From Homalodisca vitripennis (Eukaryota; Arthropoda; Insecta; Hemiptera; Cicadellidae): a DNA stretch of 64,000 bases. A program made the position numbers and the translations under genes. Below are positions 34,320 to 48,071 of the stretch, piece by piece; the first letter of the stretch is position 1, and the number at the start of each line of letters is the position of its first letter. The stretch spans positions 125,561,001 to 125,625,000 of the forward strand of contig NC_060211.1 in the NCBI RefSeq assembly GCF_021130785.1. The letters run 5' to 3'. The notes below the pieces were generated by a model, which made no database searches, was not told the DNA's origin, and worked only from the letters and a program-made list of their open reading frames with translations.

Positions 34320-37300
34320 GATATCAGTGGTTTAATTAAGGACTCTTCATTAGTGGGCTTCGACACTATTTCTGATTCGTTACTTGACTATTTTATTGGA
34401 CAGGATCGCACAGTTATTAAAAACATTATGATAATTCCTCCGATCAAGAAAATATGTCTAAAAGTGTATAATTTCGTCTATTTAAACATAGATTACTTTT
34501 ATCCATTCTCAATTTCCATCCACCCTTTAGATAGGCTCATAAGCATATTTTTAGTCAAATTTAGTCTATACTAGAGGTATTTTACCATTTAGAGTACAGT
34601 TATTATATTCAAACTAGTAGTTACTCACTGTTTCGCACGAAATTTTCTTTTATAAAAACACAAAAATCATTGGAATTTTATCTTTTAATGGCATTCTGAA
34701 CAATCGTGGGATAAGTGATAGTCACTGAAAGATAACAAATCTCCTGATCCATTTTAAATTTAAGTAATAGCTTAAGAATTGCTAATTTATTTTAAGCTTT
34801 ACGTGTATATTGCTCGTTTTTCTGGTTCGAATTACTTATATTTCTAACGCCAAGGTTATGCCTTATTGCTTCGATTAAGAAAATATATCGAACAGTGTAT
34901 ACTTCTGTAAAAAAGAAAAACGACACCTAAGGCGGGTTATCTAACATTCTTTAAATCTTCAGTAAAAGTTCTATAGTGATTTTGTCTTTGATTTTCCTTC
35001 TACCAAGAATTGGGGAAAGAAATGCCGAAACAAATTCTAACGTAATACAAAAAGTGGTCTTATAGATATGTTGGTTAAGACCATCGACTTTTTCGTATCT
35101 GGTAGCCATTGAATTTAAACCAGATTTCATAAATCCGTTATTCGTGAACTATAAGAAACAGAGAAAGTGTGTTTTGGAATGCATATAACATTCATAATCT
35201 TTTAGTTGTGAACAATTCTTTTGTATTTCGAACGGTTTTTGAGTTGCTGATATATATTTAAATAGCAGGAGAAATAAATTATAAATACAAGTTACACAAA
35301 ATCCACCTAATTTTTATGGATGACTAATTTATGGATGTTTTAACACCACAACAGAGGTTATAGTCTCCCAAACTTATCTGTACTATATTTAAATAAGTGA
35401 GGTTTCGATATTCATTTCTTGAATACAGGAAATAAACAATTAATGAAATTTTTTTATAGCTATTGAAACTTATAAATCCCCTTGTTTGCTAATTACTTAA
35501 AACCATTAATGACCACTGGACGTGCTATTCCAGGATGTGAGGCTCTCCCTGCCTGGAGCTGAGCCAGGAGACATTGTAGCTTGGTAATGTCATTGACCGC
35601 TCGAGCCCACTCCACTAATACCTGCTAAATTTACAACTAAAACTAGTTAGCTTCCTCAGTTAGCCATTGTGGTAGAGTATACACTTGTTTAATCTATTGG
35701 TCAGTTCAAAATCAATCAGTAATATATGTAATTGTATATTTAAATTGTATAGGTTTGATCATTTAAGTACGCCGAATGTGTATTAAGTGTAACAAAATAA
35801 GACCCTGCTTAACTTAATAACTACTTATGGAAAACATAAATTATTATGTTTGTCTCACGGGGTTTTCCACTTTTCAATACTTGGTAAAATAACATTACTT
35901 AATTTTGCAACAAATACTAAACATAACGTTTTGGGTTGCAAGAAGCTATTACTCTATGAACTTGAATATGAACTGTTATCACAACTACAGTTTATAATTA
36001 CTAAAAATGACACCATAAGATTCAAACAATGGAAATAATCTGAGTAATTATTAATATAAATTTAACTTAATAACGAACTGAATTCTAAAAAGACAACACA
36101 TCAGGAAAAATCCTTAGATGCGCGTTAATTTAGAAGTGTATAATATTTACCAATAATATTTAAAAGGATTGAAAATTTTATGATGCACATTTTGGAATAG
36201 ATATACAATTTTCTACCAGTCACACTGTTTTAATTAAAGATTTTCAAACAGTTGGAAAGATAGTTCCAAAATAAACTATATGTCCATTTGATTATTCATA
36301 AACTACCCGTGTATTCGTTTGTTGCTTTTTGTAGTAATTCACTTTAAAAAGATAATAGCCCCATGCAGAAACCGAAAACTAGAGGGCTAGTAGTAAAAAT
36401 TCGTTTTATCAATAAGCTGTTATTTAATAGAACAACTACGAATGGAGAATAAATGGAACATTAACGTAGCTGTTATAACATTAAACACAAGACAATATTG
36501 ATGTGCTGGAGAATCTGCGTGCGTTTACTCGTATACTGTGATTGATAGTTCTCGATTTCCGCCTGAAAGTAATAAACAGAATTTATTTATATCGGATTAT
36601 AGCGTCAAATATGGTTCAAAGTATTGTATTTTCATTGCACATCCCAGTTATTTTTAGTATTTAATGTATGATTATTTCTTTTAATATCCATACCCGTAGC
36701 GTTTGCTTTTCTTTGATATTAATGTAGTTTTGAATTTCTTACAAAATTTGAACATGGCTTTACGATAGGAAGCTATCAATCCAAATATGAGCTTAAATAG
36801 GGTCGAATATAAAATTAATTGTTACATTTTCTAATCAATATTAGATACGGCACAAAAAATCAATGTTATATAGAAATGAAACTAATATTATACAAATCTG
36901 CGTAATTTATATACAGAACTGACTCCGTACATCATCCGTACATACATATTTTAATCTAGTTCTAGAGTCGATAAAGATCTCAAATGCTACAAACTGGATA
37001 TATAGAACCCGGAAATGGAGTGTCTATTTTAAATCCTTTAAGCAATTCGAAATGGCAAAGGATGTTTCGCCTTGTTTAGAACTTTTCTGACACGTTTTTT
37101 GTTTAATAGGTTCTAAAGACAAACGGACAGCTCCAATTTTACTTAATGAAATCACTTGAGTTTGAGCTAGACTAAAAGTAATAATTTTGGGAACTCAAAA
37201 TGTTTATAATCTTTTCCTAAAAGATTAAACAGAAATATCTGCATTGTCGGATTGAAATGATAAAATTTTACGTGATACAGTTTTAATAAATTTGCTCAAA

Positions 37301-37560
37301 CGCTAGAAAATAAGTGATTAATGGGGACTTATCAACCACTTTGGTAATATGAAAATTATCCTTACTGTAGCTTTCCAAATATAGAACTCGTCTTATCAAA
37401 TTTTGCAGACTCTGTTATGAAATTAACTGGACTTTTTAAAAGAAAATAAGACCTTTAGTGATGCATTGCTTTTAATAATGACGACGTGTGATGAAAAATG
37501 GCAAACGAACGCATATCCCATGTTTTCTGATTTAAATCTGCTTTATAAAGAACTTATGAA
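34320..37560 (+). repeat. Module D, start portion, strongly diverged
   Basis: Similarity to the module start resumes at about 34320, with 'ggtttaattaaggactct' against 'ggttttaattaagagtct' at 10-30. Two further matches lie in order. Positions 36527-36600 (the tactgtgatgatag / aagtaataaacag region) match 648-720, and 37497-37550 (ggcaaa...atatccca...ttttctgattta) matches 1170-1207. Beyond 37560 I cannot follow the homology by eye. This supports at least four units in the array. Confidence 0.35.
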
Positions 37561-37581
37561 CGTCTCTTACTAATTCACTTA

Positions 37582-37619
37582 TCAACTTATTTTACTTATG
37601 AATAAGTAAAATAAGTTGA
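37582..37619. repeat. Perfect palindrome, 18-bp arms, 2-bp centre
   Basis: Arm 37582-37599 (TCAACTTATTTTACTTAT) is exactly complementary to 37602-37619. It is followed by short direct repeats of 'gacacatatt'. It could form a cruciform. No protein-binding site is recognised. Confidence 0.95.
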
Positions 37620-37699
37620 CACATATTGACACATATTGTTGACACTTATATATTACAAATCGATGTCGTGTGATATTTCAATGACTATTGGTAACGCAA

Positions 37700-40230
37700 G
37701 TATATCTAATGTTAGTTATGTTTAACAAGTACATCTCTTTTCCAACTTAACCGTTTCACATGTAGTCTGAAGTTTCTTTTAGGATGACTTTGGTAGTAAG
37801 ACGGTTATGGGAGGTACAACTAAACCAGTTAATATCCCAGCTTCTATCCCTTAAGTGACACTTTGTCAGTATAACGTTCATCACCAGCAAACATACCTTA
37901 GTGAGCTGAACATCCTGATAGATGCAGTATCTCATGAGTACAGTATCTTAATGAATTCATTCCCATATCAACCCCTAGTTAACCTAATTTTTTGTTAAGC
38001 TAACCATCTGGTAACTTTTACCCTTCATAAACTGATCCGGGTTAACTTAAATCTATAATGAGCTTAAGTAATTGGTTAATTTAATTTATTGATTGAGTAC
38101 AATAACTATTTATGTAGCTTAAGTTTCTAAAAATGAATTTCCTGATTATCTGCCGGTCGTTTTTCTTCTTGGTCAATTCATTGTCTGATATCTTTAGATT
38201 ATAAACCTCCTGGTGAACTTACCGGCTCAAGTCTACTTAACCCTGGTCAACGCCCTTCGTTAACTTAAATCTTACATAAGTTTAATGTATGTGTGACTTA
38301 AGGGTGAAGTACCAATCGAGCAAAGCAAGTTTTCCTAGTATAAAAAGTGACCTAATTGGCTGATTGATATAAATGATTGGACTTCCACCCCCATTAAAGC
38401 TAGAAACGTGAAGATGGAACATAGATGTACCTCTTGTAGAGTATACTGGTTAAATTTAAATATTGCATACTTTCTGATTATAGATAGATGTCTTGTGGAG
38501 CAACATACTTAAATTCATATTTACTTTTCTACACGGAATAACATTTTTCTAAAGAGTTTCGGTACAAGTTAACATGATAAAATATTCTTGAATATGCTAT
38601 CAATACACGTATATAACCGCAAGTTATTGTATCTCTATATAAACTTTGGAAGTCAAAAGATATGGTTATCAATACTAAAAAATTAAAAGTAAAAATACTT
38701 TAAAATTACTCGAATGGCGATCAAAACAAATACATTTCCATTACAAATCTGAAAATTATATCAGTGAAAGTAAATTAAAATGTAAGTAACGTATTAAATT
38801 AAATTAATACTGTAGTCAGGAGGGTCGAAAATATTAAATGAAACATACGCAATAAGATATTTTAAAGTGATTAAGAAACAGTTTTCATAATACTTAAATT
38901 GATTAACAAATGAATACAAGTTTTTCATAAATAAAATAAATACTGATGTTCAATATTAAACACGAAATACTGATCAATCATGACGTTGTAGCGGTTATAT
39001 AAACCTCCAAATTATACCGAAAGTTTTCTATTTTACTTTTTAAATAACTATAATTTTAGGGTTAAACAATTTTAACACGTTTTATAATTTTATAATTTTT
39101 AGTTGATATAATTATTTGGACAAGCATAATTGCAATGTGGCACAATCAATAAATAAATCGAGTTTAATAATTTATAACTCATCTTTAGTAACTCGTGTCA
39201 CCCAAAACACTAGTATACAGTGATGTACGAATTCACGTGGTATTACTTTTTGTATGAATGCTGATGCATTTTCAGCTTGTAAATATCCTGTATTAATAAC
39301 AGTATAATTTCCACAGACTGTTAAAGTAATAAGTGTTCTAACCATGAATCAACACCCCTGAAATATGTCCCAAATCAGCGTAAAATCTTATTTAAACCAA
39401 TACTTATCAATTAAAATTACAGTTTACTGACCAAGCATTGTGTACTTAATATTTCCTCAAATATACAGTAAACAGTATATTTGTACTAAAACCTTCAGTT
39501 TTCTTATCTGGATATGTTCTTACTCTGTGCTTAACAGTGGTTGCAGAAAAGGTAGAAATAAGAAGTATTTTTACTTTCAAGGTTACTCTATGGTTGTTCG
39601 ATTAGTTAAACATATGGTTGTGCTGTCATAAACATTGTTTACAAAGAACAGTTGATAAAATCTAAATTAAAAAATTTAGGGTCTTTCAATTACAAACATT
39701 TGTTTGCTGTAATTATACTTTAGAGACCATTGAGGAGTAGATCGGACGGGTTTTCGACACACACATAAACACACAAACATACACCATGATACTTTTATTT
39801 AACAGTATATATCAGTCTTATACTTTATACCTATTTATACTTATAAACTATTCGTAGCTTAAGATACATTTTCTGAATTACAAACTTCCGTGACAGGAAA
39901 TAGCCCATTCAATTTTAAACAAGGCAAACTTTCAACCTGTGTCTACAAAGACTTTCTTTCCTTATTGATACAGTTTAAGTGCTCCATTCTTTATCGATTT
40001 GGCCGGCAGAACTAACTAGTCCTGAATCCAACTTCTAAATTCTCTGCTTTGCCCAAAAGAAAGGTGAAACTAATCCTTGTAGTGCAAGTATTAATGTGTT
40101 AAATTTTGTGTTTTTAATTTATTTAATTTAAAGGTTTCTTACGTGTATAAGTTAAAAACAAAATAGTGTATTGTTTTACTAAATAATTATGGAAAGCGTT
40201 TTACAGCTATATTAATCCGTCCTGAAGACA
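37700..40230. other. AT-rich stretch, nothing supported
   Basis: No gene, RNA or transposon recognised. The words 'gttaac', 'aacttaa' and 'gcttaag' are locally frequent at 37940-38290, without a clean period. Confidence 0.4.
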
Positions 40231-40252
40231 CAATCTCATAAATGCATTTTGG

Positions 40253-40254
<2 letters not shown>

Positions 40255-40330
<76 letters not shown>
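40255..40330. repeat. (GT)n microsatellite with one interruption
   Basis: About 37 GT units broken once by an extra G near 40299. The open frame on the opposite strand through it is a repeat artefact. Confidence 0.97.
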
Positions 40331-40333
<3 letters not shown>

Positions 40334-42890
40334 ACATTCCTTGATTGTGGAACAAGGCAACATCAACTATGGAACAATAAAATAGTAAGACAAGAGTAAA
40401 TTGCAATGACCATAAATTCAACTTATTTACAGATCTTATTGATCGTCGCAACAAGGCAAACTCAAAATTGACGTAGGAAATATAATTCACTCGACCCAAA
40501 ATGCTCATACACGTGCAAAGTTGACTAAATCGCGTGCGAAGCCAAAGAATCCAAAAGAATCATCTAAATCGGATCAGAACTGCGGTTTTGAAACACAATA
40601 AAACACGAGTATATTCAGATGAATGATAACCTCTGTTTTGTTGGTTATAAACAATAGACATAAATAAAGGTTACAGAAATTATTTGATTAGAGTTTATGT
40701 TGTTCACCTTTCAAAGTAATTTTGATGAAATGATTGGAATGTACGAATCCACATCTATAGAAATGCAGCATCACAGTTGAAGCGTGTCTTTGACAATTAC
40801 AATACGCGAATGGCATTATATCAGCCTTTGTTTGTAATAAACCTATCTAATAATAATCCCTTTCTGAAGGTGAACTGATTATATCCAGTTTACGTACTAA
40901 ATAATTTTGCATTTTTATGTGAATAGTTGGAAAATGAGTTTGTAATAATTAGAAATTACTTCAATGCTAAAAATAATTAACCTCTAGGGAAATATGAGTA
41001 TTATAGTATCTGTGTGTTTTAGAGCTACAAAACCCGGAATGTGAATGCCACAGATAAGTCTAGTTCAACACAATAGTACGTAAAAACGAATAAGCAAAAC
41101 TCGGTACAAATGGCCAATACATGTTATACAGTATTTCTGATCTTACTATAATATACTAAACTAAAATATACGACCGTTCCATCTATTCTCAAAACCATTT
41201 CGTAGAAAATAAATACATAATCTCCCAAAGTGAACTCAAAATTTCTCTAAAATATCTTAAGCCCGTTAACTGGATTTTGCCGACTGATACTAACGAGACA
41301 TTTCCATTTTCTATAACTCGTTTAAACAAGAGGAAAACTCTTATTGCAATGATTATTAACAGGCAAGAAAAAAAATTGTAATACGCCAGACTGAAGCGAA
41401 AGTTCCGTGATAATCCGTCTGATCTACCCAATCCAGATTTATCAGAAAGCCAGATTACGAGTCAGAAAACAAGAGAAGACGCGGGGAATGAAGCTAATAG
41501 CTCCTTATCTTGAAGATCATATTCTGAGACGCACCCTTAAAATATCTTATTCATAAGGCAGATTAAAATATGTAAAATATTGTCATAAGGCAATTACTCC
41601 ACAATGTACTCTATAAGCCTAGTGGTGTCATACCTGAAATTTCAAATCTATTAAGAAAAATTAATCAGACAAATTTTTGCGTGCTTTTGGAACGCTTTTA
41701 TTGCTCTTTAGTTAAAACCTTAGAAATGTTAAAGAGTGCTTTCATATCATCTAAAGGCTTAACGTAAAACTACGACCAAAATAAAAACTAACTGAAATCC
41801 GTCATATTGATAGAACACTTTTTCTTAATACAAATCTATAATTAGGTAGCACATTTAAAAATTACTGTTTTTAAATCAACCCCAAATAAATATAAAAAAA
41901 CATCGCTCATCTTGTATGTGATATATTTTGTCGATTTTTAACTAAATAACCAAGATTCTCTATTGTCTTTCTAAAGTAACAATGTACACGTATTGTAATT
42001 TCAGTAGTAGTGTTAACTGATTTGACAAATGGTTATGGTTTTTAAAAGTAAATACCATCAATAGGCAATGTTAGCTGATTCAGTATGTTGTATACTAACT
42101 TGATTAGATTTTGAAAACGTGGCCTCTGACATTAGGGTCATCAGCGTACTAACAGCTGTATATGTATAAAGTTCTAGTATAAGGACATGTTATACAAGAA
42201 AATCCAATCAAACACCACGAAGAACACTAAGGAAGAAGCAATTACTTCAGGACATCTCTAGAGATTCAATCAGACTCCCTTGTCGTACAGGACAAAGCAC
42301 AACATTGATCAGTCTAACTCGCGATCCTTAATTAAAATTCTAGCTTGCATTAATCAAAGACTTTCCGCACCACGAAAATTTTATTACAGTGGTTAATGCT
42401 GTAAATTACTCAGTACTAGGAAGATATATTTTATGTAACATATTAAATATTGATCAATGTAAAGTTATTACTGTAATAGCATAACAGTTATTGCGTGTTA
42501 TAAGGTTTATGTTTAACAAGTTTAATTTTAATTCCCATTTATTTATTTTGTTTGCACTTGAATTTTTCAAGAAGAGAGCAACGACAGATTATTAGTTTAA
42601 TTACATATCAATAGTGAATATTTAACCTAAATAGTGAATTTGAGTCAATAGTTAAACCGATGTCTGTTTCTAATCCAACTCATATAACTTGTGTGGAAGG
42701 AGACGGGAATTTCGGTTGCACTTATGACAAACAGTTACAATATGTAGTTCTAAAACGTCATTACAATAAAATGTGAAACTTTATACATTTTATGACATAA
42801 TATTTCCGAAGTCCTAATTGGTTTAGTAATATTTTGTTGATATTTTTATCAGAAAAAATTGCTCTCTTGTTGATACTATTTATGAAGAGT
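40330..42890. other. Gene-free stretch
   Basis: No supported feature. Around 40505-40560 a short phrase (cacgtgcaaagttgac, gcgtgcgaagcc) resembles the ends of dispersed repeats also glimpsed at 8325-8340, 43555-43575 and 56510-56535. Confidence 0.4.
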
Positions 42891-42895
42891 TCAAT

Positions 42896-42921
42896 TATAT
42901 ATATATATATGTATGTATGTT

Positions 42922-42966
<45 letters not shown>

Positions 42967-43011
42967 ATATATATGTATATATGTATGTATGTATATATAT
43001 GTATGTATGTA
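42896..43011. repeat. Compound (TA)n/(GTAT)n microsatellite
   Basis: Alternating TA and GTAT tracts with interruptions. The tyrosine/isoleucine-rich frame through it is meaningless. Confidence 0.95.
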
Positions 43012-43127
43012 TTAAATTCTACTAGATAATGATGCTATGGATATAACAGCATCTCAGCTTCAGTAATCAGCCATCTAGGATCAAGAGTATTAAACATCAC
43101 GAATAAGAGGACTATTAAGTCTGTGGT

Positions 43128-43203
43128 GTATGATGATCGACTCTTTGTATGATGATCACCTCTTTGTATGATGATCGACTCTTTGTATGATGATCGACTG
43201 GCT
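43128..43203 (+). repeat. Tandem repeat, four 19-bp units
   Basis: Units of gtatgatgatcgactcttt start at 43128, 43147, 43166 and 43185, with one or two substitutions each. A fifth degenerate half-unit follows. Confidence 0.9.
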
Positions 43204-44247
43204 GTATTATGATTACAGCGTTACCCAGTATATAGAGACCAAAATGTTCTTGTCTGCGCGAGTCACATGTAGATCGATGGGTGTGTGCGTCTGCCCGCGA
43301 GGTTTACCCACAAATTACCTTTAGAACGGTTACACGTAAAGTAGAGAGATTTAGCAACAACGTCTGTATAGTGACTGGTAATGTATAAGTCAAAGTTTTA
43401 ATTTTTCATTTGGGTTTTAGATTGGAAATAGCTAATATAAAGGGAGGAAAGTAGATATTTCTGATCGAAATATTTCTCATATCTATGAATCTATTTATTT
43501 TCTTGATTGAGGCTATGTAAAAGTCTTAACACTAATTCATTCGAACCAGAAATGCGCATACACGTGCAAAATTGGAAACAATTTGTTAGAGTCGCCATGT
43601 GTTGATTGCTTAAGGTGGTAAAATCGACAGGAAAATCACTTTTTACGTTAAATTCACTGCTTTTTAAGGTAAATTTCCTGAATACAGACAGAGTAGAAAA
43701 TTATTGTTATCGCTTCACGTGAAGTTTCATTTCAATATGGAAATGTAGAACATGTTTTAACCACATCCAAATAAAAATATGAAATCTTTTTAGTATTTAT
43801 ATGAGTTATAGTTTCAAGGGGTGGGATAGTTTTTTCATTTGTAATTTAAAGTAATTGTACTTTCGTAATTGAATATAACTTAAGAAAATATAACGTTTGT
43901 TACGAAATTAAATTGTATACTAAATTGCGTCACTCCATGAAGACATAACTCATATAAATACTTTAAAAAGTTTGCACTTTTATTCCCAGATGTTTTTATT
44001 TTGACCTAATTATAAAATTACCTAACTTTCTTGTTTTCAATGCCTGTAATTAATTACACTTGGAGTGAAAAAGTTAGGCTTTTGCTTTTTATGTATTCAG
44101 GGAAGTTACTGTATCTTAAGGGACAATGCAATAAACACAAGAATATGTTCGATCCTAACCCCAAAATCAATTTTAAAACCCTAACTACGTAAAATATATT
44201 GCAAGAAGAATGCAATCTTACTTATATTTAATATATTCGATTTAAAA

Positions 44248-44400
44248 TATAAAAGTCCATAATGTCTGTTTCAAATTTCCATAAGAAAACTAATTCTGGT
44301 TGTCCCCTTAGGAATCCAAAGCCGAGGAAGTTTGTGACCGACTTGAGTTTTCAAATGCGATCTTACAAGTAATCTTACTATTAGATTGCTTGTAAAACTG
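44248..44400 (+). repeat. Local duplicate block, copy 1
   Basis: It matches 45688-45820: agtccataa..t.gctgtttcaaattt.cata, then gaaaa.t.attc.ggttgtc, then aatccaaag.cgaggaag and gaccgacttgagttttcaaa. In copy 1 an acceptor-like 'gtccccttag' precedes a frame ESKAEEVCDRLEFSNAILQ that ends at a donor-like GTAATC (44370). Copy 2 breaks that frame. It may be a relic exon upstream of the 44549 candidate. Confidence 0.45.
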
Positions 44401-44548
44401 TGAAAATAAATATTATCTATGTAAAAGACGTCAACTTGCGGGAAAAAAACACATGAGTATCATAGATGATAAAGATGTGAAGTTTCATTCAAAATAAAAC
44501 TTCCTTGGGGCAACAAAGTACGATCACGATATCATACTGTTGTCTGAG

Positions 44549-44672
44549 AATGATAGAAGTTTGGAGGGCTGCTGAGGCTTGTCAGAAGTTGTTCAACTCT
44601 GACAGAAGTAAGCTAATTATTTCCAACTTACTGCATGATTCTACTCGACAAAGTGACTTTGAGTTGTTTGAT
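44549..44672 (+). pseudogene. Candidate relic exon, 41 codons, chemoreceptor-like (tentative)
   Basis: Following an acceptor-like 'ctgttgtctgag', a frame from 44550 encodes ACQKL, LIISNLLH and DFELFD in order. The copy at 56205-56328 has the same length, no indels and roughly 80% nucleotide identity. Several of the differences are synonymous, while sequence outside the exon does not align, which argues for past coding constraint. The LLH...LF pattern is reminiscent of the region before TM7 in insect gustatory receptors. No TM7 exon was found, and the GTTCAT after 44672 is a poor donor. The product assignment is weak. Confidence 0.35.
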
Positions 44673-44759
44673 GTTCATGTTCTGCGAAATCGAGGAATAT
44701 TAAATCAGTTAAACCTGAAAAATTTATTTATTTATGTTTAAAATGAACTGATACTAGGA

Positions 44760-47500
44760 AACCAGTTACTTTGTTACCTTAATAGTAAAAAACACGCTTT
44801 GGAGTGAGAATTAGTGAATTTCTCAATGTAAATCTTGTACCCAATAGCGTTTATGTTGGAAAAAAAGTCCAGTTAGAGAAAGAATGGTTTGGAAAGTTGT
44901 TTGCAGATTTTGTAGTTGTGCGACTTTTTACGTCTGAGTAAATATTTTAGAGTTTCGAGATTTATTGTTGTAGATCAAAAAGTTCTCGTGCAAAACACAA
45001 TTGAATTTTAAACTAGTAAAAGAGAATTGAGGCCTCAGTGCAATGGGATTTGTGAGCATAGCTCATCATTAGAAACAAACAATGAAGTTTCAGAGGTGGC
45101 ATTAATTACATTAGATTCCGAATAGCACCTCCTCTTGCACAATCGAACAAATATTGGAAACCAGGATTGTGTGCAAATTCGTTGCAACGACTACAATATA
45201 AAGCTTATTAATCAACATTATTGTAGGCATTTCTTTATTTTTATGTTTCTGTAAGAGGCGATTTTGAAAATATTGTATTTGAGCAAAACTTTAAGGGATG
45301 GAAAAGTAAAAAATATATGTTCAGCCACTTTTATTGTGGCTGAAAATAAAAGGAATATACATTTAAAATAAAAAAAAGAAATTAAAATGATTTTTGTATA
45401 AAAATACATATAGTTGTATATTAATCATAAGAAATTAAGAGATTGGCTGATTCAAAATAAATGTAACATGGAAACAAAGTAAATTGAACTGTTTTATCAA
45501 TGAATGCTCTATATGTGTTTAATGTCCTGTTAAATAGCCTCTGATAACAACATAAATATATACTAGTAGTTAAGCTACATCAAGAACTTACATAAACTAT
45601 TCAATACTACCTATTACTATCTATACTATTACTATACTATACCTATTACTACCTATACTATCCATCTATGGATAGTATAAAAGAAAGTCCATAACATAGC
45701 TGTTTCAAATTTACATATGAAAATTGATTCAGGTTGTCATATTAGCAATCCAAAGTCGAGGAAGATAGTCACTGACCTGAGTTTTCAAAATACATCTGAG
45801 TTAATTTTTCTCAGCCTGGTTGCTGTACACTTATATACCTGGAATTTTTAAACGTTCAGAAATTTAAAATAAATAATTTTTGTTGAAGAGTATTTTCACA
45901 AATAGGCAGTTATGAAACGACTTAGAAACAAATGATTTAGTTTATCGAATTTAAAGTTCACACTAATTTTAAAGCTTTACACTAAAATACAAGCCTTTTT
46001 GTTTTCCAATAAAATGTGGCAAACTTAAACCATTTAGTATCGTCTGTATTAAATGCAAAGTAGAAAGAAGTACACGCCACACTACGTGTCGTGTGACATG
46101 GTTCACTAAGTTACATGCAAAGTTTCAAGTCTAAAGCTCATGTCATTATTGAGATATCCTGCGACAGATATACAGACAGATATCATGAACAAAAGAGACT
46201 TTTACATTCCCATTCATACAAAATAGAATTTGCGGCAGTCTACTGAGCGATAGGCTTCAATAACGCTCAGCTAAATTCCAAGATTTAGACATACGAACCC
46301 GTCCTTGTCAACGAATAAATTAAGTTCCATGCAAAAGTTAGATTCTACAGATGAAAATTTCCTTAAGATGTTTTTGCCAAATGATTAACATTTTTTAACT
46401 GTGTTACGTTTCACAGCAGTATTTAAATAAGAAAAGTTCATGTGAGGTAGAGAGCGTTCTACAATACAAGAATGGACTGAAATAACTAACATTCAACTTT
46501 AAAATTTACACTTTGTTTTTTTTGTTAACAGTATGAATAAGCTACATGTGGTAATATGTAACATGTTCCAATATCATATGATTGTACTCAGCTTGTTCAC
46601 AAATTTATTTATTCTGACATTTCCTCATAGGACCAGTATATATTTTCGTAAATGCTCATCAAATTCCCATGGGGTGATAAGTATTATAATCAAAATCACT
46701 ATCGCATATATAGAAATGCTTATTTATTTGATTTTAAGATTATTCTGATATTTGTAGCTTTTCAAAAATATGCTTGTTGAGAATTTTTTAAACGTTTTGT
46801 TGCTATATAGTTTGAGTCCATAGTAACCGTATTTCGGATGAGTTGATCAAGAATTAGCTAATATAATTTAAGAATAAAAATGTGTCTTTTCTTGGATAGT
46901 TTCTTAATATACGTGTATTAGATTGCAAATACTCCTCACTACCAGAATTTCTTACCTGACGGAGTTGTTTAGATATTAAAAATAGACAGTAGCATGCTGT
47001 GAGCCATGGTCTTAGGTGGCTGATGCGCCCACTGCATTGTAAAGGAAATATTTGTCACAACATTATCAATGTTCAAATTATTAAAAAAAACCCATCCTGT
47101 GACAAATTTTTGCCAGCTTGTTCGTTGTTTGAAATGCTCACGAGTTAATTCAACTCTAACAATCTTCACATCAACAATCCATATTCTCTTATACTTTAGC
47201 GTTTAAATTTAATTATAATATATTATATCTAAAATGGCTTAAACTAGCAATTATATTCTAAAATGTGTTCAAATTGTCTTAAACATACCGTTATGAATTT
47301 GAAAGAACATTGAATTCAATTTCAGTGAATTTATTGTTCAGTGGCGATGGGACATATTGATGCAAAATTTGTTGCATTAAATTGGTTTTATCCCTCCTTG
47401 TCCGATCCATAGATCCTTGTTCGCTCTATTCCGGTGTTCACACTTGACCATATTTCTAAAGTCCTCTTTTATTGTTGTTAAGGATCAGCTAGGGTTTTCT
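44760..47500. other. Mostly gene-free, with one dispersed-repeat fragment
   Basis: Apart from the local duplicate at 45688-45820, the only recognisable material is at about 46060-46290. Words such as 'catgcaaagtttcaagtctaaagctcatgtc' and 'gagatatcctgcgacaga' there look like the 3' part of a common arthropod repeat, by recall rather than search. Confidence 0.4.
45688..45820 (+). repeat. Local duplicate block, copy 2
   Basis: Partner of 44248-44400, with stops in the frame that is open in copy 1. The 1.4-kb spacing and low similarity indicate an old local duplication. Confidence 0.45.
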
Positions 47501-47509
47501 TAAAACCGT

Positions 47510-47640
47510 GTCGTTGTCCGTCCACCATGCGATACCTCTGATAGAAAGGACGTGGTGACGAAACTTGAATTGGTTCCTCTTGGCCAAAGAAAAAACACTA
47601 TGGATTTTGTGTACAAAGGTCGAAGGGCAATCGGTCCATT
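47510..47640. repeat. Fragment of a dispersed repeat ('cttgaa...cctcttgg.c' family)
   Basis: It contains 'gtccgtccacc', 'gacgaaacttgaattggttcctcttggccaaag'. Similar phrases in the same order occur at 51625-51700, 52545-52625 and 59935-60035 (e.g. ttaaacttgacacacagattcctcttggtccaag). The family is not identified. Confidence 0.45.
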
Positions 47641-48071
47641 TCTGACCGCATTAACCCATTCGTTACATACTTATATCTTATTTGATCATGCATCACATTA
47701 CTAACTCAATTTATCATTTGCAGGTGAGACTACTGATACTGAATCCCTTAACCTCAATGAACTAAATGCACGTAAGCAATTTTAGTTGTGCTATTTTCTG
47801 TGTTGTGTGATGTGTTGTGTTTAGTATTGTTAGACTACTATTTAACATTGGATGCTTGCACTCCTTAGGCCTCACTCATTGTAAAAACTATTTCCTTTTA
47901 TATTCTGTCAAATATGTACTTAAATAGTTTAGATTTAATAACATTTAATTTTAAGAAAAAAGTGGTTTTAGTAGTGATAGTCAAATTTATTTTAAATAAG
48001 ATGAAAAATAAATACTCAGCAACAATACAAAAAACCGCCAACCCCCTGGTGTGTGTTCAGAGTGTGCGCGT

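Larger units (their letters stand above)
24622..34320 (+). repeat. Module C of the tandem array
   Basis: The unit begins with the same sequence as base 1 of the window and ends where D begins with a diverged copy of the same start. It shares the ordered landmarks listed for A and B. It carries a Jockey-like LINE relic (27550-28770), tRNA-like repeats (27187-27384) and extra sequence between about 29750 and 31250 that has no counterpart in B. Its end block (33960-34310) matches B 24140-24600 with many substitutions and small indels. Confidence 0.5.

Noticed and set aside
40236..40508. 90-codon minus frame with Thr-His repeats
   Set aside because: Microsatellite artefact.
42834..43025. Tyr/Ile-rich frame
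   Set aside because: Artefact of TA/GTAT repeats.
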